The position numbers and the translations under genes were made by a program. Shown in pieces: positions 25,701 through 34,717 of a stretch of DNA of 64,000 nucleotides; within the stretch, counting starts at the first letter, position 1; every line of letters starts with the position of its first letter. The stretch is from a virus: positions 1 through 64,000 of the IMG/VR virus record IMGVR_UViG_3300030012_002750; one strand, 5' to 3'. The notes beneath the pieces are model-generated. The model ran no database searches, was not told the DNA's origin, and saw nothing but the letters and a program-made list of their open reading frames with translations.

Positions 25701-28697
25701 ATATCTCAACATGAAGCAATGTTAGGTAATGCTTTACAGATTGCTCGCAATGAAGGTGATGAGATTTCTCAAGAAGTCATTGAGAAAAGAATGCAACAAC
25801 TCCGTCAAATTGCTCAACGCGAACCTTCTTACGAATCTTCAATAAAGAATGATGAAGACCATATACAGAATCACATTGACACTATCTTAGGTGTTGGAAA
25901 AATATTCAAAGCATTACGCCCAGCGATTGAAAAAATATATCCTAATATATTTGCTAAAGACAATCGCGAAGCGCACGCGGCTACTGCATATACATTGAAA
26001 CTCGCAGAACAAATACTTACAATGTCGCCCGATGCGAGAAGAAAACTATTCACAGGAAAAGACAATATCCGTTTAGGTGGTAAAAAAGCATCATTTGATT
26101 TATCCCCACAAGAAGTTGATGAGTTAGAGGGAATAACAGCAATGCGCGCTACACACGAAGGCTCCGACTATGAAGATGCAGAAAAAATACTTGATAGCAA
26201 ATTCGGCGGTGTTCAACCAAAAGGATACAATGTGTTAACACATCTTGCTCAAAATGCTAATAACATCAATGAAGATGAAATAAGAATTTTTGATGAACTA
26301 ATAAAGAATGTCAAAGAGTCAGCGAAAGAGCAAGGTATAACTTTCAACCAAGCATTTACCGCGAGATATTATCCTATCAATGAGGCTGGTAATCCTATTA
26401 GCGGCATAGAAAGAAAAAGATTGTTTGACATACTCAACATACCTAAGAGGGGTGGTAATAATTTTATCTATAACGAAGGTGGTATTTTTCACGGTCGCGA
26501 ACAGTTAAGAAGTGGTGGTCAAAGTATTCTTGATAAAGACGGTAAAACAATCAGTCTTGACAAAGAGCGCGATTTAATTTTTAGACTATTACACAATACT
26601 CATCAACAAACAAGAAAGGGTAGTGATGTCGCTTTGGATTTCAAAAACATGAAGTTCTTTAAAAATAACAGACCCAACACTAAGAGCGTTATGAATTTTA
26701 ATAAGTTAAAATCAATTCAAAATATAGCAAGTTTGCTTAGTAGCGACACTAAAACTGATATGCTTGACAAATCAACAGCGGGTGAACAAGCAACCCCTAT
26801 GGGTGGTCACAACTTTGACCACGCGCCTGTTGTTCCTATATTTACCAGCACACACAAAAAATTCCACTACGGTGAAGATACGAATGTGCCGTTTATTGTA
26901 AGACCGGACGCGTTGAATGATGGTATGTTGCTTCTTGAAGACGAAGGTAATCACGCCTATAACACACTACCTAAGCAAAGATTGTTTGCTCCGCGAAATT
27001 TGAGAAGATATGTCAACCCTTCCCTCAAGCCGTTGACTACGGCTCAACAAGGAGATAGATATTATGGTGATTATGCGGAGTTTAGCGAAGGCCAAGAACC
27101 GAACCCGAACACCCGTATGGGGCAAGTGGTGAATCAAGCAATGGCTACTTCACCCGAACCATTACAGTCAACTGATGATAATATGAGATACTCGTCGCAT
27201 GTTCTTGATGTCGCGCTTGATGACACCCTCATTATCAAAGACGATGGCAAACCACAACCTATCAAATTCATGCATCGCATTTTTGATTTAGAAGACATGA
27301 CTCATCTGCGCGGTTTTACTGGTGATTGGGTCATAAGTCTATATCCGCATGGTGAACACATCATCGCTACTAAGAAAGATAACAAGATAAGCGCGTATAG
27401 CGTTGATGGTGAAGTTAAGTTAGATGATGTGTTTAATGAAGAGGTTAGCAAAGTGTATGAAAAAGATTTCATAGTTCACGCGATATTACATGATGGTATC
27501 ATGACAGTAATTGATTTACTTAAGACGGCTGATGAAGATACACATAACATGCCGACTAAAGACCGTATCCGCCACCTTCGCGCTCAATACGAATCCAGCG
27601 AACACATCAAGATGCCCGAACCTATCAACACAAAGCGTAGCGATGATGAAGGGTTGAAGACAGCAGTTGAAGGGTTGAGAAAAGAAAATGATATGGATAT
27701 ACTACTTAGAGATGCTAACGCTACATATATGAAAGGTGAACCTCGTCACCCTAAGTGGGTATTATTAACTCAAGAAAAAATGGTTGATGTTGTCATTTTA
27801 TCCGCCAGCGGAAAAAATTACACGGTTGGTGTTGGTCCATTGATGCACCCCGAAAATTACGGTAAGCGCGCACAGCAAGTTGGTGATGAACATTACATGA
27901 ATGTTGGAAGCGCGAAAGGACCACGCGGATTGAAGGTTGGAGATTTCGCTACTGTTAGTTGCACAGGTGTAAGCAGTTCTAAGAAAGATAATCCAGTCTA
28001 TCGTATCCGGTCTGCTAAGATAACAGACAATGAACCACTTGCCGCTGACAGTGTTGAAACTCTCGCAATCATGTGCGGCGACCATCATATTCCTCAACAA
28101 GTCAATATGAAGAAAGGCAACATCACTATTCTATTCCCCGCATTTGATGATGAGGTTGTTTGTAAAACACGAAAAGAAGATGGACATTGGTTTGTTGAGC
28201 CTCAATCTTCAATTTGGGGCAACGATTACCTTGTCAAATTAGCACGCGACCAAGAAGTGTATTGGGGTGCAAAGGCCGCTTGGTTGTTGAAAAGAGATGA
28301 AGAAGAACCCGAATACGACGAGGTTGACCCCGAACCACCAGCGGGTCATAGCAAGAAACCGAAGAAGGTGCTTGAAGAAGAAGAAGAAGTTATCAAGCGT
28401 GGGTTGGAATTGATTGAGCGCGGTCTTGAACATATTAGTAAAGAGAAGATTACAAGCACAGGAGTTCAAGGGTTGGGAATGGATTATGCAACACCCGATG
28501 AATCACCGCGAGGACCAACACAAAATATACGCGACAATACTATGCCCGACTTTGACCCCCAATCGCGAACAGATGATGAATTAAAACCTGCTACTAAGAA
28601 AAAAACCAAGCGACTGCGAACAAGTCAAGGCGAAACTGCGCGTCTTGAAGACGATGGAGTTGTCGCGATTGAGAACAGTTCCATTGATATACAATGA
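22728..28697 (+). CDS. Giant 1,989-aa protein with degenerate ATP-dependent DNA-ligase-like C-terminal domain
   Basis: GTG start at 22728 after GAGGTGATGAA. Residues 1-1480 are hydrophilic, helical and unrecognised. From about 1500 the order of elements follows an ATP-dependent DNA ligase adenylation domain. GFTGDWVISLYPHGEHI (1529-1544) sits where motif I KxDG is expected. ILHDGIM (near 1585) corresponds to motif III, followed by an IDLLK...KDRIRHL segment. DILLRDANATYMKGE (near 1655) corresponds to motif IV, and KWVLLTQEKMVDVVIL to motif V. An OB-like beta region follows to about 1850. The catalytic Lys of motif I and the Glu/Lys of motifs III and IV appear replaced, so it is probably inactive and structural or DNA-binding. 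The tail has Glu/Lys-rich helices. Gene placement between portal and protease suggests a head or injected protein. Confidence 0.75.
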   Translation: MREDAFQYHQRVVNDFAQAIINKQDARDEAVNVLLSANNLENHGYLHIPFREEAENFLKGPQLQIKTPTEKGMERIFSGGETRAEPAPQRHHKPRQLFNSDKWSEANENLNEDEIDKMVRKLVGFRFEDSIPNLRDFSSDEIIGNHSKFKTLGLHPPRAGEISYNEKPLWQQLARFLFSNNGANAERLHDAMVKTAKGLHPVLKQIHHFGDWRGNNASILKIFNRGLEDFKESFAKKFGHAHPVLSHEQLNELFLRQKFWENEGVSRQQAFDILYNDGGFPRRFSDEGDTTPVEQLRAIADAKRKRRSRPMEGEENHGIVGDDAWRYGIALLPYDDIYRIKKWLLTTNGGMKDDGTVGNDDVIKDILGPDARGYMANHAFMIDNMLNELYAGNPLKNGMSHVLPNRFTAKGRAEMKKQMAQREQDLTKKFERNNWSNIDADTLQSALAGFDIKTMVKKYADKANAEIIDDGGLYPHIDHSEYGSFIYMSPDFEPRDMKSLVNHNFFEKEELKDIIKVSANLVGQSEYADSIRETVAGYTHSHNVDGEFSMLDKPEVNLTPLGILMEGVGTKRGSAGGESGDFGVAYDNAFPNIFRVELPETAFMIPSRGLKEGGGKAKSVEQQDVFDPQKENDEGQVEQDLLRAMDKYNVDNKDEILARFRNGEVVSLDVPRKVKTTDDIVNEIINPYSNELREEEGVDPIRGFEGIEAYTEGMPQLRSPSSLGMNSFMMAHSDALNLLLRSHVGFLSNDNKSVHSTEASLKTPRFTAQKERINSEKRGRRRMLDRNQMSGGKGSGQADTAREFGTKKGNITNELRMAIDALLLGSHHAQHIHDDESLDLLTAILNAKKGERLNILKNGSHKDIIGYGGRTGEDMVKEILEGVEEPSRLALYKKEDFDNHLNHLMSFDKPYELPDHQVKGIKSRNRLIQEIKNLDHEYQQARENDDVDKMATIQQRIEGMLNSEDDVVGYMHDEDENKLSAIVVGPSPASLISQHEAMLGNALQIARNEGDEISQEVIEKRMQQLRQIAQREPSYESSIKNDEDHIQNHIDTILGVGKIFKALRPAIEKIYPNIFAKDNREAHAATAYTLKLAEQILTMSPDARRKLFTGKDNIRLGGKKASFDLSPQEVDELEGITAMRATHEGSDYEDAEKILDSKFGGVQPKGYNVLTHLAQNANNINEDEIRIFDELIKNVKESAKEQGITFNQAFTARYYPINEAGNPISGIERKRLFDILNIPKRGGNNFIYNEGGIFHGREQLRSGGQSILDKDGKTISLDKERDLIFRLLHNTHQQTRKGSDVALDFKNMKFFKNNRPNTKSVMNFNKLKSIQNIASLLSSDTKTDMLDKSTAGEQATPMGGHNFDHAPVVPIFTSTHKKFHYGEDTNVPFIVRPDALNDGMLLLEDEGNHAYNTLPKQRLFAPRNLRRYVNPSLKPLTTAQQGDRYYGDYAEFSEGQEPNPNTRMGQVVNQAMATSPEPLQSTDDNMRYSSHVLDVALDDTLIIKDDGKPQPIKFMHRIFDLEDMTHLRGFTGDWVISLYPHGEHIIATKKDNKISAYSVDGEVKLDDVFNEEVSKVYEKDFIVHAILHDGIMTVIDLLKTADEDTHNMPTKDRIRHLRAQYESSEHIKMPEPINTKRSDDEGLKTAVEGLRKENDMDILLRDANATYMKGEPRHPKWVLLTQEKMVDVVILSASGKNYTVGVGPLMHPENYGKRAQQVGDEHYMNVGSAKGPRGLKVGDFATVSCTGVSSSKKDNPVYRIRSAKITDNEPLAADSVETLAIMCGDHHIPQQVNMKKGNITILFPAFDDEVVCKTRKEDGHWFVEPQSSIWGNDYLVKLARDQEVYWGAKAAWLLKRDEEEPEYDEVDPEPPAGHSKKPKKVLEEEEEVIKRGLELIERGLEHISKEKITSTGVQGLGMDYATPDESPRGPTQNIRDNTMPDFDPQSRTDDELKPATKKKTKRLRTSQGETARLEDDGVVAIENSSIDIQ

Positions 28698-28714
28698 AAT
28701 TATGTTCGTGAGCA

Positions 28715-30166
28715 ATGGCGATTCTCGCGGCACCGTCTGTATCCAGCAACCCTGTCATTTTGAAGGGTATTGGTGACGACCTTGTTGTTGCTGGATATGC
28801 GTCTGTTGAGATGGTTGACAAGCAAGGCGATTTAATTACTCGCGGTGCTTTGAAAGATGCTTTTGGTAAATTTATGAAAGCAGATGGATTCCGCAATGTT
28901 CAACTTGCTCATTCTAATATTCAAGTAGGAAGTGTCATTCCTTCCTACACAGATTCAAGTGGTCGTGTTTGGAAGTCCGAAGTGGACGACACAGGTATGT
29001 TTGTAGTTATCAAACTACGCGGCGACATAGAGAAGGCACGCGAAGTGGCTTCCGAAATCCGCAAAGGGAACTTGCGCTCGTTCTCTATCGGCGGTCAAGC
29101 ATTTGAGCGCGTTAACAAGAGCGACCAAACTCGCGGTGATTACCGCGAAATCCGTCGTATGGAACTCCATGAGGTTACAATTTGTGAGAAGGGTATCAAC
29201 CCCGAAGCGCAATTTAGGATTCTCAAGGAGGACAAAGGTGATAATATGACTAACACAATGAGCGAATTGCAAAGTGTCCTTGAACGCTTGTCAAAGAAAC
29301 TTGACGACAAGGACAAAGACAAGGAAAACGATAATGACAAGGCTATGATGGCTGATGACAAAAAGAAAGATGATAAAGAGTCCAAAAACAAAGGCATTGA
29401 AGACCTTCTTGACGCGCCCGATAAAAAGGACGAGGACGATGACGGCAACATGACGGAAACTCTTCGTGAAGCGCGACAAGACAAGAAGAAAGATGACGAT
29501 GACGAGGACATGGAAGACATGAACTATGGAGATGATGATATAACAAACAAAGCAGATGATATGATAACGAGCGATTATTTGACTTGGTTAGAGCAGACCG
29601 CAAAAGGCGCAGGTTTTGACCCGTCTGCGGCGCGCGACCATTTCAATAAAGGATACGGACCGGGCGAAAGTGCATTTGACATGCGTGGACAAGGTTCTCT
29701 TGAAGGAGCAGGTGAAGACGACTCCGGTAAGAGGCCACAACCAAACTTTGGTTCTGCTCCAACAGGAAATAAGAATGTAATTAAGGGCGACTACCTAAAC
29801 GCACACAATGTTTCACCAAGTGAAATAGAAGCGGCGTATGAAGTGTATAAAGCGGCGGCAATGGAACAACAATTCAAGGCTGACCTAAACAACAACTTCA
29901 CAGACAGGTTCCTAAAAGAACAAAAGCAAGAAGCAGATGCGATAGCAAAGCAAGACTTTGACGCTCGCGCACCTCTTGTTGAACTACAAAAGGCTGTTCT
30001 TGCGCTAAACGACAGAATTGACAATGTTTCCTCAACAGCAACAACAATAGCAAAGTCCGCTAACAGCGCGACTGTTACAATTCCCGAAACTACTGAATTA
30101 GCATCAATGTCGTGGGACGATGTCCACCGACTTGCTAACAAGGCGTTGAAGGGAGGTGAATACTGA
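28715..30166 (+). CDS. HK97-type prohead protease fused to scaffold-like domain
   Basis: 483 aa. Residues 1-170 are a serine prohead protease of the S78 type: VVAGYASVEMVDKQGD opens the fold. The His66 region (QLAHSNIQVG) and Ser124 (RSFSIGG) fit the catalytic pair. LHEVTICEKGINPEA closes the domain. Residues 180-285 are extremely Asp/Lys/Glu-rich, like a scaffold or delta domain. The remainder is helical, ending in the tag MSWDDVHRLANKALKGG. The protease cleaves scaffold and capsid N-termini during head maturation. It lies directly before the capsid gene (TGATG overlap). Confidence 0.85.
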   Translation: MAILAAPSVSSNPVILKGIGDDLVVAGYASVEMVDKQGDLITRGALKDAFGKFMKADGFRNVQLAHSNIQVGSVIPSYTDSSGRVWKSEVDDTGMFVVIKLRGDIEKAREVASEIRKGNLRSFSIGGQAFERVNKSDQTRGDYREIRRMELHEVTICEKGINPEAQFRILKEDKGDNMTNTMSELQSVLERLSKKLDDKDKDKENDNDKAMMADDKKKDDKESKNKGIEDLLDAPDKKDEDDDGNMTETLREARQDKKKDDDDEDMEDMNYGDDDITNKADDMITSDYLTWLEQTAKGAGFDPSAARDHFNKGYGPGESAFDMRGQGSLEGAGEDDSGKRPQPNFGSAPTGNKNVIKGDYLNAHNVSPSEIEAAYEVYKAAAMEQQFKADLNNNFTDRFLKEQKQEADAIAKQDFDARAPLVELQKAVLALNDRIDNVSSTATTIAKSANSATVTIPETTELASMSWDDVHRLANKALKGGEY

Positions 30167-31314
30167 TGGCAAGAAATTATGTAAGAACAGTTCAAGACAT
30201 GGAAAGATACTACTACGGCGGAGCATCGCAGACAGGATATACCTACGGCTCCGGTGACATACTAAAGGCAGATGCGCCTCTACTATCATCCACAGCCGGA
30301 ACATACCAAGCAATATACGGCAGAAAAGTATGGTCGCAATTGAATCAAGAATTCAATGCATTTTCTATACTACCAAAGAAGCCGTGGGAAAGAAGTGGAT
30401 GGAGAATCCTAACTGGTCGTGCTGACTTTACCAAAGGTGGAGGAATCGCGGAGAACGGAACACTACCGGACACAAGCAGACCGGAATTCCTACATGTAGC
30501 CGCAAAGCCAAAGACCATCGCGCACACTTTTGACCTATCCGAAGTGAGCATGTTCTTGTCCGACAAGGACGATGGTTTGGGCGATGTCCGACAAGTCTTG
30601 AAAGAAGAAATGGGTAAGCATCACGCTGAACACATTAACAGAATGCTTCTTGAAGATGTTGACACACCAGTTGGAAATGACTTTGAATCTCTTGATAGAT
30701 TAACTTCCGACCCCGACAAGATGACCACAGGAACAGGCCATGTAAGCGCAACTACTGACCACGACATTTACTCCATTACTCGCGACGGAAGTGCAGATTT
30801 CCACAGCGCGGAAGTTGATGTTTCAGCAAGTTCAAGCACTAACAGAAACCTATCTTTAAACCAACTTGACGGATTGTTCCAGCAACTATGGACTCGCGGT
30901 GGTAATCCAAAGGTTATGCTAACTGGATATGATACTCTAATGAGAGTTCAGCAGTTGCTACAATCCCAACAAAGATTCATGGACAGCAAGAGAATCACAC
31001 CAACCTATAACGGTGTAAAGGGTGTTCCGGGGCTTGAGGCTGGTTTCATTGTGGCTACCTATAATGGTGTCCCAATTATCCCAACCAAAGACATGCCTCA
31101 AGATGGAGCGGGTTCAATATCCCGTATGTATTATCTTGACACAGATTACCTATGGTTCCAAACTGCTATCCCAACTCAATATTATGAATCCGGTATAGAA
31201 ACTGGCGACCCATTCGCGATTAACCGTCTTGGACAAGAGGGGCTTTACAGAACTATGGGAGAACTATGGTGTTCTTTCTTTGGTGCAAGTGGTAGCATTC
31301 GTGACTTACAATGA
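30166..31314 (+). CDS. Major capsid protein, HK97 fold
   Basis: 382 aa following the protease as usual. Features consistent with the fold: a helical N-arm, an acidic spine-helix region with VRQVLKEEMGKHHAEHINRMLLED (in two parts, about residues 142-165), and NPKVMLTGYDTLMRVQQLLQ (about 248-267). A P-domain to A-domain strand region, GFIVATYNGVPIIPT, lies near 290-304, and the C-terminus reads AINRLGQEGLYRTMGELWC. The sequence identity to classical HK97 is not obvious, but position, size and pattern agree. Confidence 0.85.
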   Translation: MARNYVRTVQDMERYYYGGASQTGYTYGSGDILKADAPLLSSTAGTYQAIYGRKVWSQLNQEFNAFSILPKKPWERSGWRILTGRADFTKGGGIAENGTLPDTSRPEFLHVAAKPKTIAHTFDLSEVSMFLSDKDDGLGDVRQVLKEEMGKHHAEHINRMLLEDVDTPVGNDFESLDRLTSDPDKMTTGTGHVSATTDHDIYSITRDGSADFHSAEVDVSASSSTNRNLSLNQLDGLFQQLWTRGGNPKVMLTGYDTLMRVQQLLQSQQRFMDSKRITPTYNGVKGVPGLEAGFIVATYNGVPIIPTKDMPQDGAGSISRMYYLDTDYLWFQTAIPTQYYESGIETGDPFAINRLGQEGLYRTMGELWCSFFGASGSIRDLQ

Positions 31315-31325
31315 GGTGATTAGAT

Positions 31326-31748
31326 ATGGCAAATGATACACATAGAGGAATAACAGTAACTACCAGCGGAAGTGCAACAATCAATATTGATTATGACCTT
31401 CCACTTCAAGCAGGTGTTGACCAAGATGATACTACATGGTTTGGCCCCGATTATCCGGGTGCTAACTCTTTAACAACATCTTTCGGTCCACAACAGACTG
31501 ACCGAGCAAACCGAATGCAACCGCGATTGTTGTGTTTAACACTTGGTAATCTTGCAGAAGCAGAAACCATTACTTTTAGCGGTGGCGTAAATGTCATTCT
31601 AAGCGTAATTGCACACGGCTCCGACGCGACCGCCAATCTTGGCGTAGCCAAAACAGCCGACCTTGTGCTGACTGCTGATTGTGAAGCAACGACTGACGGA
31701 ACTACCAACGACACCAGCAACGCGACCATTTGGGTTCTTGTGGCTTGA
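31326..31748 (+). CDS. Beta-rich 140-aa head protein, decoration-protein candidate
   Basis: ATG 31326 follows GAGGTGATTAG. The composition is Thr/Asp/Ala-rich with alternating hydrophobic strands and no Lys clusters, typical of a beta-sandwich virion protein. Its position directly after the capsid gene suits a capsid decoration or cement protein. The assignment rests on position and composition only. Confidence 0.6.
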   Translation: MANDTHRGITVTTSGSATINIDYDLPLQAGVDQDDTTWFGPDYPGANSLTTSFGPQQTDRANRMQPRLLCLTLGNLAEAETITFSGGVNVILSVIAHGSDATANLGVAKTADLVLTADCEATTDGTTNDTSNATIWVLVA

Positions 31749-31753
31749 GGTGA

Positions 31754-32125
31754 TTGCTTCTGCCAACTATAACTTACAAAGGCCCACGACGCGCTGGCGC
31801 GAATATGGGTCGTTTAGGTTGGTGGACTTGGGGTAAAGCGGTTGAAGTATCGGCTGAATGGCTTGATGCTAACCGCAAAGAAGTTGATGGGGCAGACTTT
31901 GTAATCAAAGGGCATACCTTTGAATCAGTTGACCTTGGAAATGACGGTATCCCCGATATGGGTTGGAAGAAAGGCGATATTATGGCTTGGTGTGATGACA
32001 ACGGGGTTGAATACTCCGCGCTCTCCACCAAAGCCAAGTTGCTCGCGTTAATTGATGCGCACCTTAACCCACCCGAAGAGTCTATAACCGAAGGCGAAGA
32101 AGCAGATACAACAGGAGATGAATGA
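31754..32125 (+). CDS. 123-aa protein with HeH/SAP-like C-terminal domain
   Basis: TTG start at 31754 next to GAGGTGA. Residues 60-105 (MGWKKGDIMAWCDDNGVEYSALST, then KAKLLALIDAHL) have the helix-extended loop-helix pattern of HeH/SAP/LEM-like domains. These are small nucleic-acid-binding modules frequent in the capsid region of tailed phages. An acidic tail follows. It probably sits in the head-completion region; a precise role is unknown. Confidence 0.7.
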   Translation: MLLPTITYKGPRRAGANMGRLGWWTWGKAVEVSAEWLDANRKEVDGADFVIKGHTFESVDLGNDGIPDMGWKKGDIMAWCDDNGVEYSALSTKAKLLALIDAHLNPPEESITEGEEADTTGDE

Positions 32126-32127
32126 TT

Positions 32128-32373
32128 ATGGCATTTACAAGTGATAACAGACCACATACATTGGGCGATTTGATAGCGATTACAGGCACAGTAGCAAACG
32201 GCGACACAGAAGTTGACCTTAGCGATTTCATGACAGAAATACTCATGGTGCAAGTTCAACCTCTCAACAAGTTAGGCACAGCAAGTGTAGCGCAGTTTAC
32301 TGGAACAGTGGTGCAATTCACTAACATCGCAAACGCTGATGGTGGCAGACTATTCGCGCTTGGTAAGAGATAA
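32128..32373 (+). CDS. Small 81-aa beta-rich protein
   Basis: ATG 32128 is chosen for its spacing from GGAGATG; ATG 32122 is also in frame. The predicted strands (LGDLIAITGTVANGDTEVDL and VAQFTGTVVQFTN) suggest a small beta-barrel head or neck protein. No family recognised. Confidence 0.6.
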   Translation: MAFTSDNRPHTLGDLIAITGTVANGDTEVDLSDFMTEILMVQVQPLNKLGTASVAQFTGTVVQFTNIANADGGRLFALGKR

Positions 32374-32384
32374 GGTGATTCACC

Positions 32385-32558
32385 TTGTCCGATACCAAAG
32401 TGTTTGAGTTCAACCCGGAAGAAGCGTGTGAAACAGGCGCGGCTGTTGCGGGTGGAGTCCAACAGGTGCTTGATGCTTATACTTCAACCAAGACCGTTCT
32501 AAGTATAACATCATATATCATGCAGGGCAACTTATATGTTGTAGTCGTCACCTCATGA
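32385..32558 (+). CDS. 57-aa protein, TTG start
   Basis: TTG 32385 follows AAGGTGATTCACC, and the stop at 32556-32558 overlaps the next ATG, so the frame is well anchored. Sequence: an acidic N-terminus, an Ala/Gly helix, then hydrophobic strands (TVLSITSYI, NLYVVVV). Function unknown. Confidence 0.55.
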   Translation: MSDTKVFEFNPEEACETGAAVAGGVQQVLDAYTSTKTVLSITSYIMQGNLYVVVVTS

Positions 32559-32836
32559 GGGTGAGCGACATGGACATGCAAGAACTCCGACGACTTGAGA
32601 AACAGGGCTGGCGCAAAGCCGAAGAGTCAATGGTCAAGACCGATGAGCGCGATAAGTTGAAAGGCGTTGTAAAGCGTCAAAACATGAAAACGCGCAATAT
32701 ACGAGATATTGTCAACATTGGTTCGGGAACGCGATGCCGTTTTTGCGGTATGCTTCACTTCTGTTATCTTGAGCGTTGTGGTGCTTGTAAGAAACCCATG
32801 GACTATAATCTCGCGAAGACAGAAGAGGTGATTTAA
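32555..32836 (+). CDS. 93-aa zinc-ribbon protein
   Basis: The ATGA overlap fixes the start. The N-terminal helix is charged (MQELRRLEKQGWRKAEES). CRFC and CGAC 16 residues apart (about residues 61-80) form a zinc ribbon. It ends at the A of the next ATG with GAGGTGAT as that gene's ribosome site. Possibly an assembly or nucleic-acid-binding factor. Confidence 0.7.
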   Translation: MRVSDMDMQELRRLEKQGWRKAEESMVKTDERDKLKGVVKRQNMKTRNIRDIVNIGSGTRCRFCGMLHFCYLERCGACKKPMDYNLAKTEEVI

Positions 32837-34440
32837 TGCCAACAGTATTTCAAACAGGGGAGCGCGAAGGAAGACCTTTATTCCCCGATAGACTATACTA
32901 TACTTCTCCACAGAAGGTTGCGGACATATTACAAATCCCCTTACCCGACCCTGTTCCTATGTATCAAAACAATACAGCAACGCATGTTTTCATATCACCA
33001 AGAGATTACCGATTAGTCGGTTTTGAAGTGGGGGACACAATTGAACTTACTTCGGACAACGAATTTCCTCATGAATGTGTAATAACCTCAATAGCCGCCG
33101 CCACTTCCGGTAGCAATAGATTTGTCGCGTTAGAAATGTCCCCCGGCTCAAGTAATACATTTGATATAGCAGACAACGCGGAAGTTCAAAGTCTTCAATC
33201 ATTCACTAACGGTAAGCGTAAGGGCGTTACAAAGAAACAAGTTGAAACTCTTATTATGCGAACACAAGACAAGATAGACAACTTGACAAACAATTCTTGG
33301 CGACCCATGTTGCAGACTGCTGAATATCTTAATTTCGATACTTACAAACCATATCGTCGCAGATACTATACAGATTATGTTGGTTCTGTTCCTTTGATGT
33401 TCCGCAATGCTCAACAAATACTGCGACTTGAAATATGGCAGGGTGCTGACTATCGCGAGATAGCCGCGGCTGAAATACGATTGAAAGTTAATGACTTCAC
33501 ACAACTAACCGCTAATACAGATAAAGTGTTTTTGTGTCCGGGTGGAGGCGGTGTTGCTACGCTGACTGTTGGTGATGGGGCTTCTAAGTTCCGCGCACAA
33601 TTTGACAATGTAAGCACAGCACAGCAATTATCCGACCTTATCAACAAAGACTTGCGTAAAGGTAAAGCCGCAACAGAATTTGTCCCATCATTCATATTAG
33701 AAGATGCGACAGAAACAGACGGAACAATAACAGCAAATGTGCATCATGAGTTTATGGCATCCGCTAACGCAGATTATGGCGGCGGTCAAGTAAAAATTAC
33801 TTCTATGCGTCGTGGTGAAGCGGGTGAAAATTCAACTTATGCTTGCACATCTTCCGGTATAACATTCTCCGGCGCGACTGATATTAACACAAAGATAACA
33901 TCGTTTGATAATGCGGCCGACACGATTACTGTCGAAGACATCACAGGGTTTGTCCCATTCGGTATCATTAATGTAGGTAATGGGTTTGCGCACTATACGA
34001 GTATTACAGGAAACACACTTAACGGTATTACCGACCTTGGGGGACCAACGCACATACATACAGCAACCAGTAATGGTGCTACTGTTACACAAAAGAAATT
34101 CAAGATTGATTATGTCGGCACGACCACAGGTGATGAAGCAAGACTCCGCGATTGGTGGGCTGACTATGATTTAGGAGTTGTGTATTTTAACAACTCATAC
34201 CCCTATTTCTCATGGAACGCAGTCAAGGTATCGTATGTCTATGGTGAGCGATATGTTGAGAAAGCGATTGAAGATATATGCACCAAGTTGGTCGCGATGG
34301 ATTTGATACTGTCCGACGACCGAAGCGTGCTACTACCCGAAGGAACACAGAATGTTGACTTGGGTAGCAAGTATCAATTGTTCAAAGCGCAGGTGGCTGA
34401 AACATTACCGCGCTATACAGAAGTGATGACGGTGTTGTGA
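32836..34440 (+). CDS. Head-tail connector/adaptor candidate (534 aa)
   Basis: The N-terminal half has strands and a helix-rich segment (KGVTKKQVETLIMRTQDKIDNLT) followed by a Tyr-rich motif (YKPYRRRYYTDYVGSVPL). The middle contains beta-domain repeats. The C-terminus (VSYVYGERYVEKAIEDICTKLVAMDLI) resembles the end of head-tail connector proteins. Gene order after capsid and before the tail-completion genes supports an adaptor role. At 534 residues it is much longer than the usual 100-200, apparently through an inserted beta-sandwich (about 230-390). Confidence 0.6.
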   Translation: MPTVFQTGEREGRPLFPDRLYYTSPQKVADILQIPLPDPVPMYQNNTATHVFISPRDYRLVGFEVGDTIELTSDNEFPHECVITSIAAATSGSNRFVALEMSPGSSNTFDIADNAEVQSLQSFTNGKRKGVTKKQVETLIMRTQDKIDNLTNNSWRPMLQTAEYLNFDTYKPYRRRYYTDYVGSVPLMFRNAQQILRLEIWQGADYREIAAAEIRLKVNDFTQLTANTDKVFLCPGGGGVATLTVGDGASKFRAQFDNVSTAQQLSDLINKDLRKGKAATEFVPSFILEDATETDGTITANVHHEFMASANADYGGGQVKITSMRRGEAGENSTYACTSSGITFSGATDINTKITSFDNAADTITVEDITGFVPFGIINVGNGFAHYTSITGNTLNGITDLGGPTHIHTATSNGATVTQKKFKIDYVGTTTGDEARLRDWWADYDLGVVYFNNSYPYFSWNAVKVSYVYGERYVEKAIEDICTKLVAMDLILSDDRSVLLPEGTQNVDLGSKYQLFKAQVAETLPRYTEVMTVL

Positions 34441-34444
34441 TAAC

Positions 34445-34717
34445 ATGAAAGATGTAATCAAGAAGGCTATCGGACAGGCTCTCACAGAACCTATCAAACA
34501 GGCGCGTGAAATGTCTATTTTCAATGATAGTGGCCGAGTCTTTCTTGATGCAACAGCGAGTCTTTACGGAGCGGCAGTCAACAGTGAAGGAGAGTTGATT
34601 GACGCAAATGGTAAAGTCATGGACGAAAAACACCCCGACTATCAAAATATTATCAACGCGGCGAAAAAACAAGCACGCGCACAATCAAGTATAGGAAGTG
34701 ATTTGATTGGCTCTTGA
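34445..34717 (+). CDS. Small 90-aa neck-region protein
   Basis: ATG 34445 shortly after the connector stop. An N-terminal amphipathic helix (DVIKKAIGQALTEPIKQAREM) is followed by a small alpha/beta part and a basic helix. It overlaps the next gene by 11 bases. Possibly a head-closure component; not recognised. Confidence 0.55.
   Translation: MKDVIKKAIGQALTEPIKQAREMSIFNDSGRVFLDATASLYGAAVNSEGELIDANGKVMDEKHPDYQNIINAAKKQARAQSSIGSDLIGS

Noticed and set aside
29140-29520. Ser-rich minus-strand frame over the protease scaffold domain
   Set aside because: Poly-Ser and Phe runs are the antisense of the Asp/Lys/Glu-rich scaffold-like region; no independent support.
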